Source: DASPXK01 sp035637315 (GTDB lineage: Bacteria; Chloroflexota; UBA6077; JACCZL01). From it: DNA of 19,292 nt. Of the stretch, positions 6,410 to 13,996 are shown piece after piece. The notes beneath the pieces were generated by a model. The model was not told where the DNA came from. It did no database searches and worked only from the letters and a program-made list of their open reading frames with translations. The stretch spans positions 1 through 19,292 of the forward strand of contig DASPXK010000050.1 in NCBI GenBank assembly GCA_035637315.1. The letters run 5' to 3'. The first letter of the stretch is position 1. Every line of letters begins with the position of its first letter. Both the position numbers and the translations under genes were made by a program.

Positions 6410-7702
6410 TCAGCCGCCACCCACCACGGGCTGCCCGGCTTTGAAGACCGCCACAACGTCCCTCAAATTACGAATGTCGTCCAGCGGGTTCGACTCGACG
6501 ACGAGAATGTCGGCCTGCTTGCCGGGCTCGAGCGTGCCCACACGGTCGAGCACGCCGCACGCCTCGGCAGCTATCCGCGTGCAGGCCTGAAGCGCCTGCA
6601 TGGCGCTCATTCCGCCGGCCACGCCGACCTCCAGACCCTGATAGAGCTTGCCGAACTCAATGTCGAACGGCCCAGCGTCCGAGCTGATCACCAGCCTCGA
6701 CAGCATCCCCAGCTCCAGGAAACGGCGGACGTGATCGGCTCGTGCTTCCATCGCCCTCTGGCCACGCTCGAAGCGCGCCTGCTCCTCGGGGCTGAGCTGG
6801 TCGCCTCGCTCGCGCTTGTCTCGCATTTCGCGGAAGGCGACGTAGCCGCTCCCGGGCAGCGTCAGGCTGGCGAAGAGGCCCGAGTCAGCCAGCCGCTTCG
6901 CCACCTCGCCGTCCCAACGGTCCCGGTAGGCAGGCCCCTCGGCGACGTGCTGGATCAGGTCGGCCGGCTCGTTGAACTCGGCGTGCTCGATGCAGTCCAG
7001 CTCGGCCTCGACGGCGTTAGCGATCGCCCGCGTGGCGCGGCAGTGGGCCGTGGTCAGGCGTCCGTAGGAGTGCGCGGAGTCGACCGCGGACCGAAGCTCC
7101 GTCGCGGTGTACGAAGGCAGACCGGGATTGGTGCCGGCCGTGCCGCCGCCGCTGGCCATGATCTTGATATGGTCGGCGCCCTCCTGGACCAGCTTGCGGA
7201 CCTGGCGGCGGATCTGCTCCTCGCCGTCGGCCGTCCCGCCGCACCAGTGGAAGTGCCCGCCCGTCGACGTGATTGGGCGGCCGGAGATCAGCATCCGCGG
7301 TCCGACGACCAGGCCGCGGTCCATCGCCTCGCGGACCGCGAACATGATGCGGTGGCGGGCGCCGTTGTCGCGCAGGGTGGTGACGCCAGAGCGCAGCATG
7401 ACCTGGGCGTTGTGGACGGCGACGACAGCCATGAATTCGTCGGAGCCGAGGACCTCCTGCTCGTAGGTCAGCCCGGCCCCAAGCAGGGTAAGGTGGCAGT
7501 GGGCGTCGACGAGCCCGGGCAGCACCGTCTGACTGCTGAAGTCGTGGACGATGGCATCGCGCGCGAGCGCCTCGTTCCATGGCTGGATGCTTGCGACCCT
7601 GGAGCCCTCCAGCACCAGCGCAACGTTCGTTTGGGGCTCTGTTCCCGTCGCGGAGATCAGCGTTCCCGCGCGGAGCATCGTGCTGGTTGGCGTGGTAGTC
7701 AT
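6410..7702 (-). CDS. Amidohydrolase-superfamily metal-dependent hydrolase
   Basis: 430 aa, imidazolonepropionase/prolidase-like branch of the amidohydrolase superfamily: a composite beta-sandwich at both ends and a TIM barrel between. Metal-site features are in order: DAHCHL at 66-71 (HxH), HIKIMASGG (bridging Lys), TAHCRA (His), CIEHAEF (His) and ISSDAG (catalytic Asp). The C-terminal LEPGKQADILVVE closes the beta-sandwich. It should hydrolyse an amide, cyclic amide or dipeptide in the cytosol; the exact substrate cannot be assigned. The ATG at 7700-7702 has GGAGG six nt upstream. It lies 26 nt after the D-aminoacylase and 21 nt before the first Fe-S paralogue, which fits one transcript and a joint role in degrading unusual amides. 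Confidence 0.85.
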   Translation of the reverse strand: MTTTPTSTMLRAGTLISATGTEPQTNVALVLEGSRVASIQPWNEALARDAIVHDFSSQTVLPGLVDAHCHLTLLGAGLTYEQEVLGSDEFMAVVAVHNAQVMLRSGVTTLRDNGARHRIMFAVREAMDRGLVVGPRMLISGRPITSTGGHFHWCGGTADGEEQIRRQVRKLVQEGADHIKIMASGGGTAGTNPGLPSYTATELRSAVDSAHSYGRLTTAHCRATRAIANAVEAELDCIEHAEFNEPADLIQHVAEGPAYRDRWDGEVAKRLADSGLFASLTLPGSGYVAFREMRDKRERGDQLSPEEQARFERGQRAMEARADHVRRFLELGMLSRLVISSDAGPFDIEFGKLYQGLEVGVAGGMSAMQALQACTRIAAEACGVLDRVGTLEPGKQADILVVESNPLDDIRNLRDVVAVFKAGQPVVGGG

Positions 7703-7728
7703 GTCTGGCCTCCGAGAGGGCCGCTGAG

Positions 7729-9321
7729 TCAGGTCCTCAATACTCGCCCCGCCAGCGCGCCGGTGTGCTCGCTGCCGTCGACGGCCACGCGGCCGTTGAC
7801 GACCACCATGCGGACACCTTCAGGGTACTGATGGGGGTCCTCGAATGTGGCCCTCTCGCGCACCGTGGCCGGGTCGAATAGGACCAGGTCGGCGCGTTTG
7901 CCCACCTCGATCGTGCCGCGGTCGGCCAGGCCCAGCTTGGCGGCTGGGCGGCCGGACATCTTGCGGATCGCCTCGTCCCAGCTCAGAACCCCCTCCTCGC
8001 GGACGTATTGGCCAAGGATTCGGACGAACGTGCCGTATGTCCGAGGGTGTGGTTTCCCCTCCTGGGTCTTACCGCCAATGACCAGACTGCGCGAGTCTGA
8101 GCCTACCATCATCAATGGGTGCCTCATGACCGTCTTGACGTCGTCCTCGCTGATTGAGAAGAAGATCGCCCCGACCTCGCAATCTGAGGCGAGCAGGACG
8201 TCGACGACCGTCTCGGCCGGGTCCGCGTTGCGCTCGGCAGCGATCTGGGCGATCGTCTTGCCGTCCAACGAGCGGTCGCCACGGCAGTCAGCGATCAAGA
8301 TCTCGTCCCAGTCCATGCCGCGCCGAAACCCGGCGGCCTGGTCGCTGCGCAGTTCGTCCAGGAGGCGCGACCGCTCGGCTGGGTCGCGCAGGCGGGCGGT
8401 GAGGGCCGGGACACCGCCCTCGTGAGCCCAGGGTGGCAGGAGCGCCCCCAGGCCGGTGCTCGAGGCTCGATACGGGTACTGATCGAAGTCGACCGCCAGC
8501 CCCTCGGCGTTGGCGGCCTCGATCAGCTCGAGGCTGTCGTTGACCAGTCCCCAAGCATGGCGCGTGGCGGCCTTGTGGTGCGATATCTCGACCGACGCAC
8601 CCGACTCCCGCCCGATTCGGATCGCCTCCTGGACCGAGTCGAGCAGTCGAACGCCCTCGTTCCGCATGTGAGTGGCGTAGATCTTCCGAGCCGCGCCGAC
8701 CTCTTTGCTAAGCTCGACGATCTCCTCCGTCTCGGCGTAGCAGCCGGGCGGGTAGATGAGTCCGGTCGACAGGCCTATCGCTCCGCCGTCGAGCGACTCG
8801 GCCACGTGCCGACGCATGGCCGCTAGCTCGCCGGCGTCCGGAGCCCGCATCGCGTAGCCCATGACCGCCTTGCGCACCGTGCCGTGGCCGACGAGCGCCA
8901 CCACGTTGATGCCGACCCCGCTGTCCGCGAGCGCGTCGAGGTACTCGCCCATTGTCCGCCACGAGGGTTGAAGACCGTACCGTCCCAGGCGGGCCGTCTC
9001 CTCGTCGGCGACCGGGCCGATGCAGGGCGCCGGCGAGTTGCCACAGTTGCCGATCAGCTCCGTCGTGACCCCCTGGCGCACCTTGCTCTGCGCGCTGGGG
9101 TCGATCAGGAGGGTCCGATCGGAATGGGTGTGCATGTCGATGAAGCCGGGCGCGAGCATCAGTCCGCTGGCGTCGACGACCCGGCCGGCGTGGTCGCGGT
9201 CCACCGCGCCGATGCCGACGATAGTGTCGCCCTTGACCGCGACGTCGGCCTTTCGGGCGGGCGCCCCAGTCCCGTCGACGACCGTCGCGCTCACAAAGAT
9301 CAGGTCCGGACTGTCGGCCAT
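7729..9321 (-). CDS. N-acyl-D-amino-acid deacylase (D-aminoacylase)
   Basis: 530 aa, the normal length for this family. It hydrolyses N-acyl-D-amino acids to a D-amino acid and a carboxylate. Visible features: GFIDMHTHSD (59-68, HxH motif), IGNCGNSPAP (90-99) with the family metal-binding Cys at 93, GLSTGLIYPPG, ATHMRNEG, SHHKAATR, and the catalytic Asp region VGSDSRS. The C-terminal Asp-Pro-rich barrel closure and beta-sandwich (GTIEVGKRADLVLFDP) are intact. The ATG at 9319-9321 lies directly against the heptamer array 9323-9400, which supplies GAGGG five nt upstream. The serine hydrolase stop is only 22 nt upstream. Both neighbours are hydrolases, suggesting salvage of D-amino acids from peptidoglycan debris or acylated peptides. 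Confidence 0.92.
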   Translation of the reverse strand: MADSPDLIFVSATVVDGTGAPARKADVAVKGDTIVGIGAVDRDHAGRVVDASGLMLAPGFIDMHTHSDRTLLIDPSAQSKVRQGVTTELIGNCGNSPAPCIGPVADEETARLGRYGLQPSWRTMGEYLDALADSGVGINVVALVGHGTVRKAVMGYAMRAPDAGELAAMRRHVAESLDGGAIGLSTGLIYPPGCYAETEEIVELSKEVGAARKIYATHMRNEGVRLLDSVQEAIRIGRESGASVEISHHKAATRHAWGLVNDSLELIEAANAEGLAVDFDQYPYRASSTGLGALLPPWAHEGGVPALTARLRDPAERSRLLDELRSDQAAGFRRGMDWDEILIADCRGDRSLDGKTIAQIAAERNADPAETVVDVLLASDCEVGAIFFSISEDDVKTVMRHPLMMVGSDSRSLVIGGKTQEGKPHPRTYGTFVRILGQYVREEGVLSWDEAIRKMSGRPAAKLGLADRGTIEVGKRADLVLFDPATVRERATFEDPHQYPEGVRMVVVNGRVAVDGSEHTGALAGRVLRT

Positions 9322-9322
9322 T

Positions 9323-9400
9323 TCAGCCCTCAGCTATCAGCCCTCAGCTATCGGCCATCAGCGGCGTCGCGGCTGCTGACGGCTGATACCTGATTGCTGA
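9323..9400. repeat. Inverted degenerate heptamer array, core TCAGnnn
   Basis: The left half is six consecutive 7-mers, TCAGCCC, TCAGCTA, TCAGCCC, TCAGCTA, TCGGCCA, TCAGCGG (9323-9364). After an 8-nt centre (CGTCGCGG) come four 7-mers of the opposite strand, CTGCTGA, CGGCTGA, TACCTGA, TTGCTGA (9373-9400). The period of seven is unbroken in each half. On the minus strand the array encodes the last residues of the serine hydrolase (about 282-299), contains its stop codon, and provides the ribosome binding site of the D-aminoacylase. Confidence 0.88.
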
Positions 9401-10243
9401 CCGCTCCGCGAGCGCGTCGTAGCACGCGCGGCCCAAGCGGCCGATGAGCTGCGCGGCAGCCGCGAAGCCCGGCGTCCCATCCGCCAGCTCACGCGGGACC
9501 TGATCGGTATACGCCGTGAGGATGAAGAGCGGCCGGTCGTCTTTGTATACGATGCCGGCGTCGTGGTAGCCGCGGGCCCCGGTGCCAGTCTTGTGGGCGA
9601 CCTTGGTAGCGAGCGGCAGCAGGGACGGCAGGCGGGTGCGCAGTTTCTGCCAGCTCAGGATGTCGATGGCAAGCTGGCAAAGTGATGTCGTGCAGCCCAG
9701 GCGCGCGGCCGCTTGGGGATCGGAGGATCCGCGCAAGATGAGCTCGAGCAGCAAGCCGACGTCATTCGGTGTCGTGGTCGTGACCGCGTCGACCGGATGA
9801 TCGGGATCCAGATTTCGGGGCGGAATGCCAAAGCGGTGGGCCGTGCCCAGCATTCCGATCGACCGACACAGCGCGTTGATCTCGTCCAGCCCGACCATCT
9901 CCACAACCGTGCCGGTGCACGTGTTGTCACTGACGATGATCATCATCACCAGGATGTCTTTGAACGGGATCGTGAAGCCCGGGGTGAGGTGCTGAAACGT
10001 GCCGGAGTCGTTGTCCTGATACTTGGCCTGGATGATGACCGGCTGGCCGAGCGAGAGCCTGCCCTCGTTGACGGCCTTGAGCGCGGCCATCATGATCGAG
10101 ATCTTGCGCGTGCTGGCCGAGGGGACCACCACGGCGCCGTCTCGGTCCGCGTGCTCGCCGCTGGTCAGGTCCTTCAGATACCAGGCCGTTGTGAACGGCT
10201 CGGCGTCGCAGAGGCTGTTCAGATGATGGACGAGGTCTTGCAT
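9344..10243 (-). CDS. Class A beta-lactamase-fold serine hydrolase lacking the omega-loop Glu
   Basis: 299 aa, no signal peptide, so probably cytosolic. It has the serine-enzyme triad of the class A beta-lactamase/PBP fold: SxxK as STRK at 44-47, SDN at 105-107 and KTG at 218-220. The RFGIPPRNLDPDHPVD segment, where class A beta-lactamases have the deacylating Glu and Asn, contains no Glu, so beta-lactam hydrolysis is doubtful. A peptidase, amidase or esterase acting on D-configured substrates is more likely, which fits the neighbouring D-aminoacylase. The ATG start (10241-10243) has GGGAGG seven nt upstream. The C-terminal 18 residues are encoded by the heptamer array. HicB ends 83 nt upstream. 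Confidence 0.82.
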   Translation of the reverse strand: MQDLVHHLNSLCDAEPFTTAWYLKDLTSGEHADRDGAVVVPSASTRKISIMMAALKAVNEGRLSLGQPVIIQAKYQDNDSGTFQHLTPGFTIPFKDILVMMIIVSDNTCTGTVVEMVGLDEINALCRSIGMLGTAHRFGIPPRNLDPDHPVDAVTTTTPNDVGLLLELILRGSSDPQAAARLGCTTSLCQLAIDILSWQKLRTRLPSLLPLATKVAHKTGTGARGYHDAGIVYKDDRPLFILTAYTDQVPRELADGTPGFAAAAQLIGRLGRACYDALAERSAIRYQPSAAATPLMADS

Positions 10244-10326
10244 CGCGTGCCTCCCTGCCTAGCTCTGACTCACGTAGGAAAGGTCGAAGCTGGAGCTGCT
10301 GTCGGGCCCCCGTACGGCACTCCGGC

Positions 10327-10572
10327 TCAAGCGGTCGTCGCTCGTTTGGGAGCTGGCACGTCCACCAGTGCGAGCAGGGGGCTGACGTCGTCAGGGATTG
10401 GCTCACCGTCCTCCAGCAGACCACGTAGATGGAGCTGGATAGCGTCGCGGACGTTGGCGAGCGCCTCGTCGACCGTTCTACCCTGGCTGAAGCACCCGGG
10501 CAAGGCAGGCACACTGACGCTGTAGCCGCCCTCTTCGGGTTCGGGTTCAAGGATGACCGTGTAGTGTCGCAT
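10327..10572 (-). CDS. hicB: HicB-family antitoxin
   Basis: 81 aa with the partial RNase H-like HicB fold: GGYSVSVPALPGCFSQGRTV followed by DEALANVRDAIQLHLRGLLEDGEPIP. It is the short form without a C-terminal DNA-binding domain. It neutralises the HicA mRNA interferase by direct binding. The ATG at 10570-10572 has AGGAGC upstream and lies 9 nt after the hicA stop, in the usual toxin-first order. Autoregulation is common in the family, but I see no clear operator here. Confidence 0.9.
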   Translation of the reverse strand: MRHYTVILEPEPEEGGYSVSVPALPGCFSQGRTVDEALANVRDAIQLHLRGLLEDGEPIPDDVSPLLALVDVPAPKRATTA

Positions 10573-10581
10573 AAGCCGCTC

Positions 10582-10809
10582 CTAGAGCAATCTGCGAAAT
10601 TCCTCGGCGGACAGGTTGGCTTGTCTCAGGATGCGCGACAGTAGGCGAGGTCCGATGATCTGCCGAGCGTGGAACGGAACCGTGATCTTGCCAGGCTTTG
10701 CGGGGTGCTTCAGCTGCACGTGGCTTCCCTCTTGCGCTGAATACTGCCATCCGTCCCTGCGAAGGGCGCGGAGTACCTCAGCCGCCCTGAGTCGCGGTAG
10801 CCTCGGCAA
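10582..10809 (-). CDS. hicA: HicA-family mRNA interferase toxin
   Basis: 75 aa, normal for HicA (dsRBD-like fold). LRALRRDGWQYSAQEGSHVQ carries the conserved GSH whose His is catalytic, followed by LKHPAKPGKITVPFHARQII and a C-terminal helix LLSRILRQANLSAEEFRRLL. By family it cleaves mRNA and arrests translation unless bound by HicB. The start is a TTG (10807-10809) with GGGAGCAGG just upstream. A CATAAT hexamer about 30 nt before it on the minus strand could be a -10 element, with no good -35. As the first gene of the long minus-strand run, its promoter may also read into the hydrolase genes. Confidence 0.9.
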   Translation of the reverse strand: MPRLPRLRAAEVLRALRRDGWQYSAQEGSHVQLKHPAKPGKITVPFHARQIIGPRLLSRILRQANLSAEEFRRLL

Positions 10810-10989
10810 ACCTGCTCCCGATCGTAAGGATTATGGAGGCAACCCAGCACAGGAAGCCTCTCCGCCGAGGGTCGCGAAGCTGGCCTCGCTCACCTCATCC
10901 GTCCGCTGTCCGCGCCCTACCATCGGCTTGGCACAGTAGCTCACCTCGGCGAGGGATTACCAGAGGTGTCCGGGCGGGGCGGCGGCCGC

Positions 10990-10995
10990 TAGAAT
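10990..10995 (+). promoter_or_regulatory. Candidate -10 element (TAGAAT) for the small Cys protein and meaB
   Basis: TAGAAT lies 19 nt upstream of the GTG at 11015. No convincing -35 is present at 16-18 nt spacing (TGTCCG at best). It lies in the roughly 205-nt divergent gap between hicA and the plus-strand genes, where I see no other gene or repeat. Confidence 0.35.
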
Positions 10996-11014
10996 CGGTG
11001 TAGGGAGCCTGGCG

Positions 11015-11365
11015 GTGCGACTCTGGGACAGGCTGAAGTCAGCTTTGGCGGGAACTGGCCGCTCGGGCGACTCGGACCGAGGTGGTCTGTATCTGTACGT
11101 TCGGTGCGCGCGCTGCCACGACGTGGTGCGGGTCCGCATCAACATGGCGAATGATCTTCAGCAGGAGTTTGCGGAGGGCGAAGGGGTATCAGGCTACTCG
11201 CTCCGCAAGGGAGTTGTGGACGTCAAGTGTTTCCGGCCCATCGAAGTCAACATGAGCTTCGACAACCGCCGACGCGAGCTCTCGCGCGGGATCGAGGGCG
11301 GAGAGTTCATAACCCGCGAAGAGTTCGAAGAAGCCCGGGCGCAGGCCGGAGGCGGGCAGCCATAG
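11015..11365 (+). CDS. Conserved small Cys-containing protein of unknown function
   Basis: 116 aa. The N-terminus is a basic amphipathic segment (MRLWDRLKSALAG) followed by a Gly/Ser/Asp linker. Then comes a compact domain starting LYLYVRCARCHDVVRVRINM, with a CxxC pair and a third Cys in VVDVKCFRPIEVNMSF, then RRRELSRGIEGGEFITREEFEEA. The CxxC suggests a zinc-ribbon-like or redox site, but a clear fourth ligand is missing. I recall similar short proteins in Chloroflexota genomes without a characterised role. The GTG start has AGGGAGCC about 6 nt upstream. It lies about 25-35 nt before MeaB on the same strand and is probably co-transcribed. Confidence 0.7.
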   Translation: MRLWDRLKSALAGTGRSGDSDRGGLYLYVRCARCHDVVRVRINMANDLQQEFAEGEGVSGYSLRKGVVDVKCFRPIEVNMSFDNRRRELSRGIEGGEFITREEFEEARAQAGGGQP

Positions 11366-11390
11366 ACATCGGTCCGACGGGGCGGCGCGC

Positions 11391-12329
11391 TTGATCGACA
11401 TGACCACTGGGAGGCATGAGCGCATCATCCCTGACTCGCGCCGCGCCCTGGCGCGACTGATTAGTGAGGTGGAGCGAGGTGGGCCGAGTGCCGACCAGCT
11501 CATGCGTCGACTTGGGGCACAGCCCGCCAGGAGCTGGGTGGTGGGGGTTACGGGGCCGCCGGGCTCCGGCAAGAGCACCCTGGTCGACTGCCTGACCTCC
11601 GTAGCCCGTGCTGAGGGGCTGAGCGTGGGGATCGTGGCGGTGGACCCCACAAGCCCGTTTTCGGGCGGCGCGATCCTGGGTGACCGCGTCCGAATGCTCG
11701 GCCACAGTGGCGACCCGGGCGTCTTCATTCGCAGCATGGCTGCCCGAGACAGCCTGGGCGGCCTCGCGCCCGGCAGTCGCGACGTAGTGCGTGTCCTCGA
11801 CGCATACGGTTTTGACCTGGTGATCCTCGAGACAGTGGGGGTTGGCCAGACGGAGTTGGATGTGGTCAGGGTCGCGGACAGCGTCGTCGTCGTGGCCGTG
11901 CCCGGCCTTGGCGACGCCGTCCAGGCCCTTAAGGCTGGCATTCTCGAGATCGCCGACCTCATCGTCGTCAATATGGCCGATCGACCTGGAGCCGACCGAA
12001 CGGTCGCCGAGCTGGAAGCGATGCTACACATCGGCCCGAGCCAGACGTGGACACCACCGGTCTTGCAGACAGTCGCCACAGAGGAGCGCGGCATCGCGGA
12101 GGTCTGGGACGCGCTGCAGGGTCACAGGCGACAGCTCGAGCAGAGCGGCGACCTGGTGGAACGGCGTCGACAGCGCGTCGAGACTGAAGTGATCGAGCTG
12201 GTCGAGCGCGAGCTGCGGCGACGGATCACCCGGCAGATTCGAGTCGACGGTCGGTTGGCTCAAGTTTTGGACGACGCCAGGAACGAGCGACTAGATCCTC
12301 ACACCGCCGCGGCGCGAATCATCGACCGC

Positions 12330-12347
<18 letters not shown>
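11391..12347 (+). CDS. meaB: MeaB/ArgK-type G3E GTPase, methylmalonyl-CoA mutase chaperone
   Basis: 318 aa. By family it gates cobalamin loading and protects methylmalonyl-CoA mutase or a related B12 mutase. GPPGSGKST at 55-63 is Walker A, DPTSPFSGGAILGDR (85-99) is switch I, and ETVGVGQTE (147-155) is the switch II region. The G4 motif, normally NKxD, reads NMAD at 194-197, an unusual change at the guanine-contacting Lys. The C-terminal dimerisation helices are present. The start may be TTG 11391 or ATG 11400; neither has a strong Shine-Dalgarno. The last residues (VVGRQ) and stop lie inside the left half of the heptamer array 12330-12448. No mutase subunit is in the window, so its client lies elsewhere. 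Confidence 0.9.
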
Positions 12348-12448
<101 letters not shown>

Positions 12449-12449
12449 A

Positions 12450-12941
12450 ATGCCCATCCTGCCGTATCTCGGGACCTTGCCGACGCTGGCCGACGACGTG
12501 ATGGTCGATGCCGAGGGTTTCGTCATCGGCAAGGTGGTGATGGGACCGGGCGGTCGAGTGGAACCGCGGGCGGTTGTCCGCGGCGACCAGAGCTACATCC
12601 AGATCGGGCGACGCTTCAAGCTCGGAGCCTCGGCGACCGTGCATGTCGACGTCGGTTACCCGACTATCATTGGCGACGACGTCGTGATCGAGGAGCGCGC
12701 GGTGGTCCACGCCTGTACGATGGCTGACGCGGTGCTGGTGGAGCGTGAGGCGACCGTCCTGTCGCACAGCGTGATCGGGGAGGGGTCGATAATCCAGGCC
12801 GGCAGCCTGGTGCCAGAGGGCCGCGAGATTCCGGCCCGTTCCGTCGTGGCGGGCACCCCTGGCCGCGTGATCCGCCAGACGACCGACGAGGAGGTGGCCG
12901 CGATTCGGCAGCGGGCGTCATCTCCGAAGAGGTCGGTTTGA
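12450..12941 (+). CDS. Gamma-carbonic-anhydrase-like left-handed beta-helix protein
   Basis: 163 aa of hexapeptide repeats in the gamma-CA/PaaY/YrdA class: VVRGDQSYIQIG (42-53), ASATVHVDVGYPTIIGDDVV (60-79), RAVVHACTM, ending AGTPGRVIRQ. Two of three zinc His are visible, H65 and H87. The middle one, from the usual IGH, is replaced: the sequence reads VVIEERAVVH, giving Glu at 81-82. The usual GMGA turn is also replaced by VEREA (98-101). Active carbonic anhydrase is therefore uncertain; a Glu-substituted metal site or a structural role is possible. The ATG at 12450 sits 1 nt after the heptamer array and has no Shine-Dalgarno. Its stop overlaps the start of the next gene. Confidence 0.82.
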   Translation: MPILPYLGTLPTLADDVMVDAEGFVIGKVVMGPGGRVEPRAVVRGDQSYIQIGRRFKLGASATVHVDVGYPTIIGDDVVIEERAVVHACTMADAVLVEREATVLSHSVIGEGSIIQAGSLVPEGREIPARSVVAGTPGRVIRQTTDEEVAAIRQRASSPKRSV

Positions 12942-13936
12942 CCGAGGTCTTGCCAGACATCCACCTGCTGCGGCTGCCGCTGACGGGCAGCCCGCTCAGG
13001 TTCGTCAATGGCTACTTACTCAAAGCCGATCAGGGTTGGGCGCTGGTCGACTGCGGGTGGAACATGCCAGACGTGCTCGAGGCGCTCCAGGCCCAGCTCG
13101 GCGAGCTTGGGGTGGCGCTTGGGGACGTCCGATCACTGGTCATCACCCACTATCACTCCGATCACTACGGCCTGGCCGGCACTCTGGTCGGCCTTACCCG
13201 CGCCCGAATGATGATGCACCGCCTGGACTGGTTGTTCATCAAGACCGAGCTGGCCGACTTCGACGCGGCGATCGACCGCCTCGATGACTGGCTGCGTCGC
13301 AACGGGGCGCCGGCCCAGATGCTCAACTCCGAGCGAGGGCGGGCGGAGGAGATGTTCCGCCGCTACACGCTCCACCAGCCGGACGAGCAGCTCGAGGATG
13401 GGCATCGCTTGCGAGTTGGGCGGCATGAATTTCGAGTCGTCTGGACGCCCGGACACACCGGCGGGCACATCTGTCTGTATGACGGTGAACGCCAGGTGCT
13501 GCTTTCGGGCGACCATGTGCTCGATCCGATCACCCCAAACGTGAGCCTGAATCGATCGAACGTTGGCAACCCGCTCGGCGAGTATCTCGAATCGCTCCGC
13601 AAGGTCGGCGAGCTGGAGGCGGACCTCGTTCTACCGGCCCACGGCGAGCCGTTTCATGGCCTGAGGCGGCGCGTCGGCGAGCTGCTCGCCCACCACGACC
13701 AGCGCGAGCATGAGGTGCTCGAAGCGCTCGCCCGCGGCGCTTCGACGGCGACGGAGGTGGCGTTCGCGCTGAGCTGGACCCGACGACGCACGCGGCTGGC
13801 TGAGCTGCCGCTGGGCCAGCAGCGGATGGCGTTGACCGAGACGATGGCCCACCTCGAAGAGCTGCGGTCTCGCGGCCTGGCTCGCCGGGGACGTCGCGGT
13901 GACGTGATCGTCTACGAACTAGCTGCGGCGGATTGA
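12938..13936 (+). CDS. Metallo-beta-lactamase-fold hydrolase, LACTB2-like
   Basis: 332 aa, no signal. The MBL dinuclear site is complete: THYHSDH (70-76, HxHxDH), TPGHTGGH (third His), SGDHVLD (bridging Asp) and PAHGEPF (last His). After the MBL fold a C-terminal segment (about 245-332) rich in basic helices, ending in GLARRGRRGDVIVYEL, resembles the winged-helix tail of LACTB2-type proteins, which include RNases and thioesterase-like enzymes. The start is TTG 12938, overlapping the previous stop as TTGA, with GAAGAGGT before it, so the two genes are translationally coupled. The substrate cannot be told; a thioester or nucleic acid role are both possible. Confidence 0.87.
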   Translation: MTEVLPDIHLLRLPLTGSPLRFVNGYLLKADQGWALVDCGWNMPDVLEALQAQLGELGVALGDVRSLVITHYHSDHYGLAGTLVGLTRARMMMHRLDWLFIKTELADFDAAIDRLDDWLRRNGAPAQMLNSERGRAEEMFRRYTLHQPDEQLEDGHRLRVGRHEFRVVWTPGHTGGHICLYDGERQVLLSGDHVLDPITPNVSLNRSNVGNPLGEYLESLRKVGELEADLVLPAHGEPFHGLRRRVGELLAHHDQREHEVLEALARGASTATEVAFALSWTRRRTRLAELPLGQQRMALTETMAHLEELRSRGLARRGRRGDVIVYELAAAD

Positions 13937-13941
13937 CAGCC

Positions 13942-13947
13942 TACAAT
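13942..13947 (+). promoter_or_regulatory. Candidate -10 element (TACAAT) for the exported protein gene
   Basis: TACAAT lies 50 nt upstream of the ATG at 13997. A TTGACA at 13933-13938 is only 3 nt before it and so cannot pair with it. AACCC-CGGGCC-GGGTT followed by TT (about 13965-13982) is a weak stem that could instead terminate the MBL transcript. The element is tentative. Confidence 0.3.
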
Positions 13948-13996
13948 TAGGCATTCGCGTGGGTAACCCCGGGCCGGGTTTTGGGGGCAGTTCCGC

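Noticed and set aside
6398..7831. Long plus-strand open frame of 477 codons
   Set aside because: It lies antisense to the well-supported amidohydrolase, has no recognisable motifs, and its His/Val/Asp-rich composition is that of a GC-rich shadow frame.
9344..10243. Antibiotic-resistance beta-lactamase
   Set aside because: The serine, SDN and KTG motifs are present, but the omega-loop Glu and a signal peptide are missing, and the genes around it are D-amino-acid hydrolases.
9713..10525. Plus-strand open frame of 270 codons
   Set aside because: It is antisense to the serine hydrolase and hicB, whose motifs are clear. It has no ribosome binding site or domain.
13933..13938. Consensus TTGACA as a -35 element
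   Set aside because: It overlaps the MBL stop codon, and the only -10-like hexamer is 3 nt away. Nothing suitable lies at 16-18 nt.
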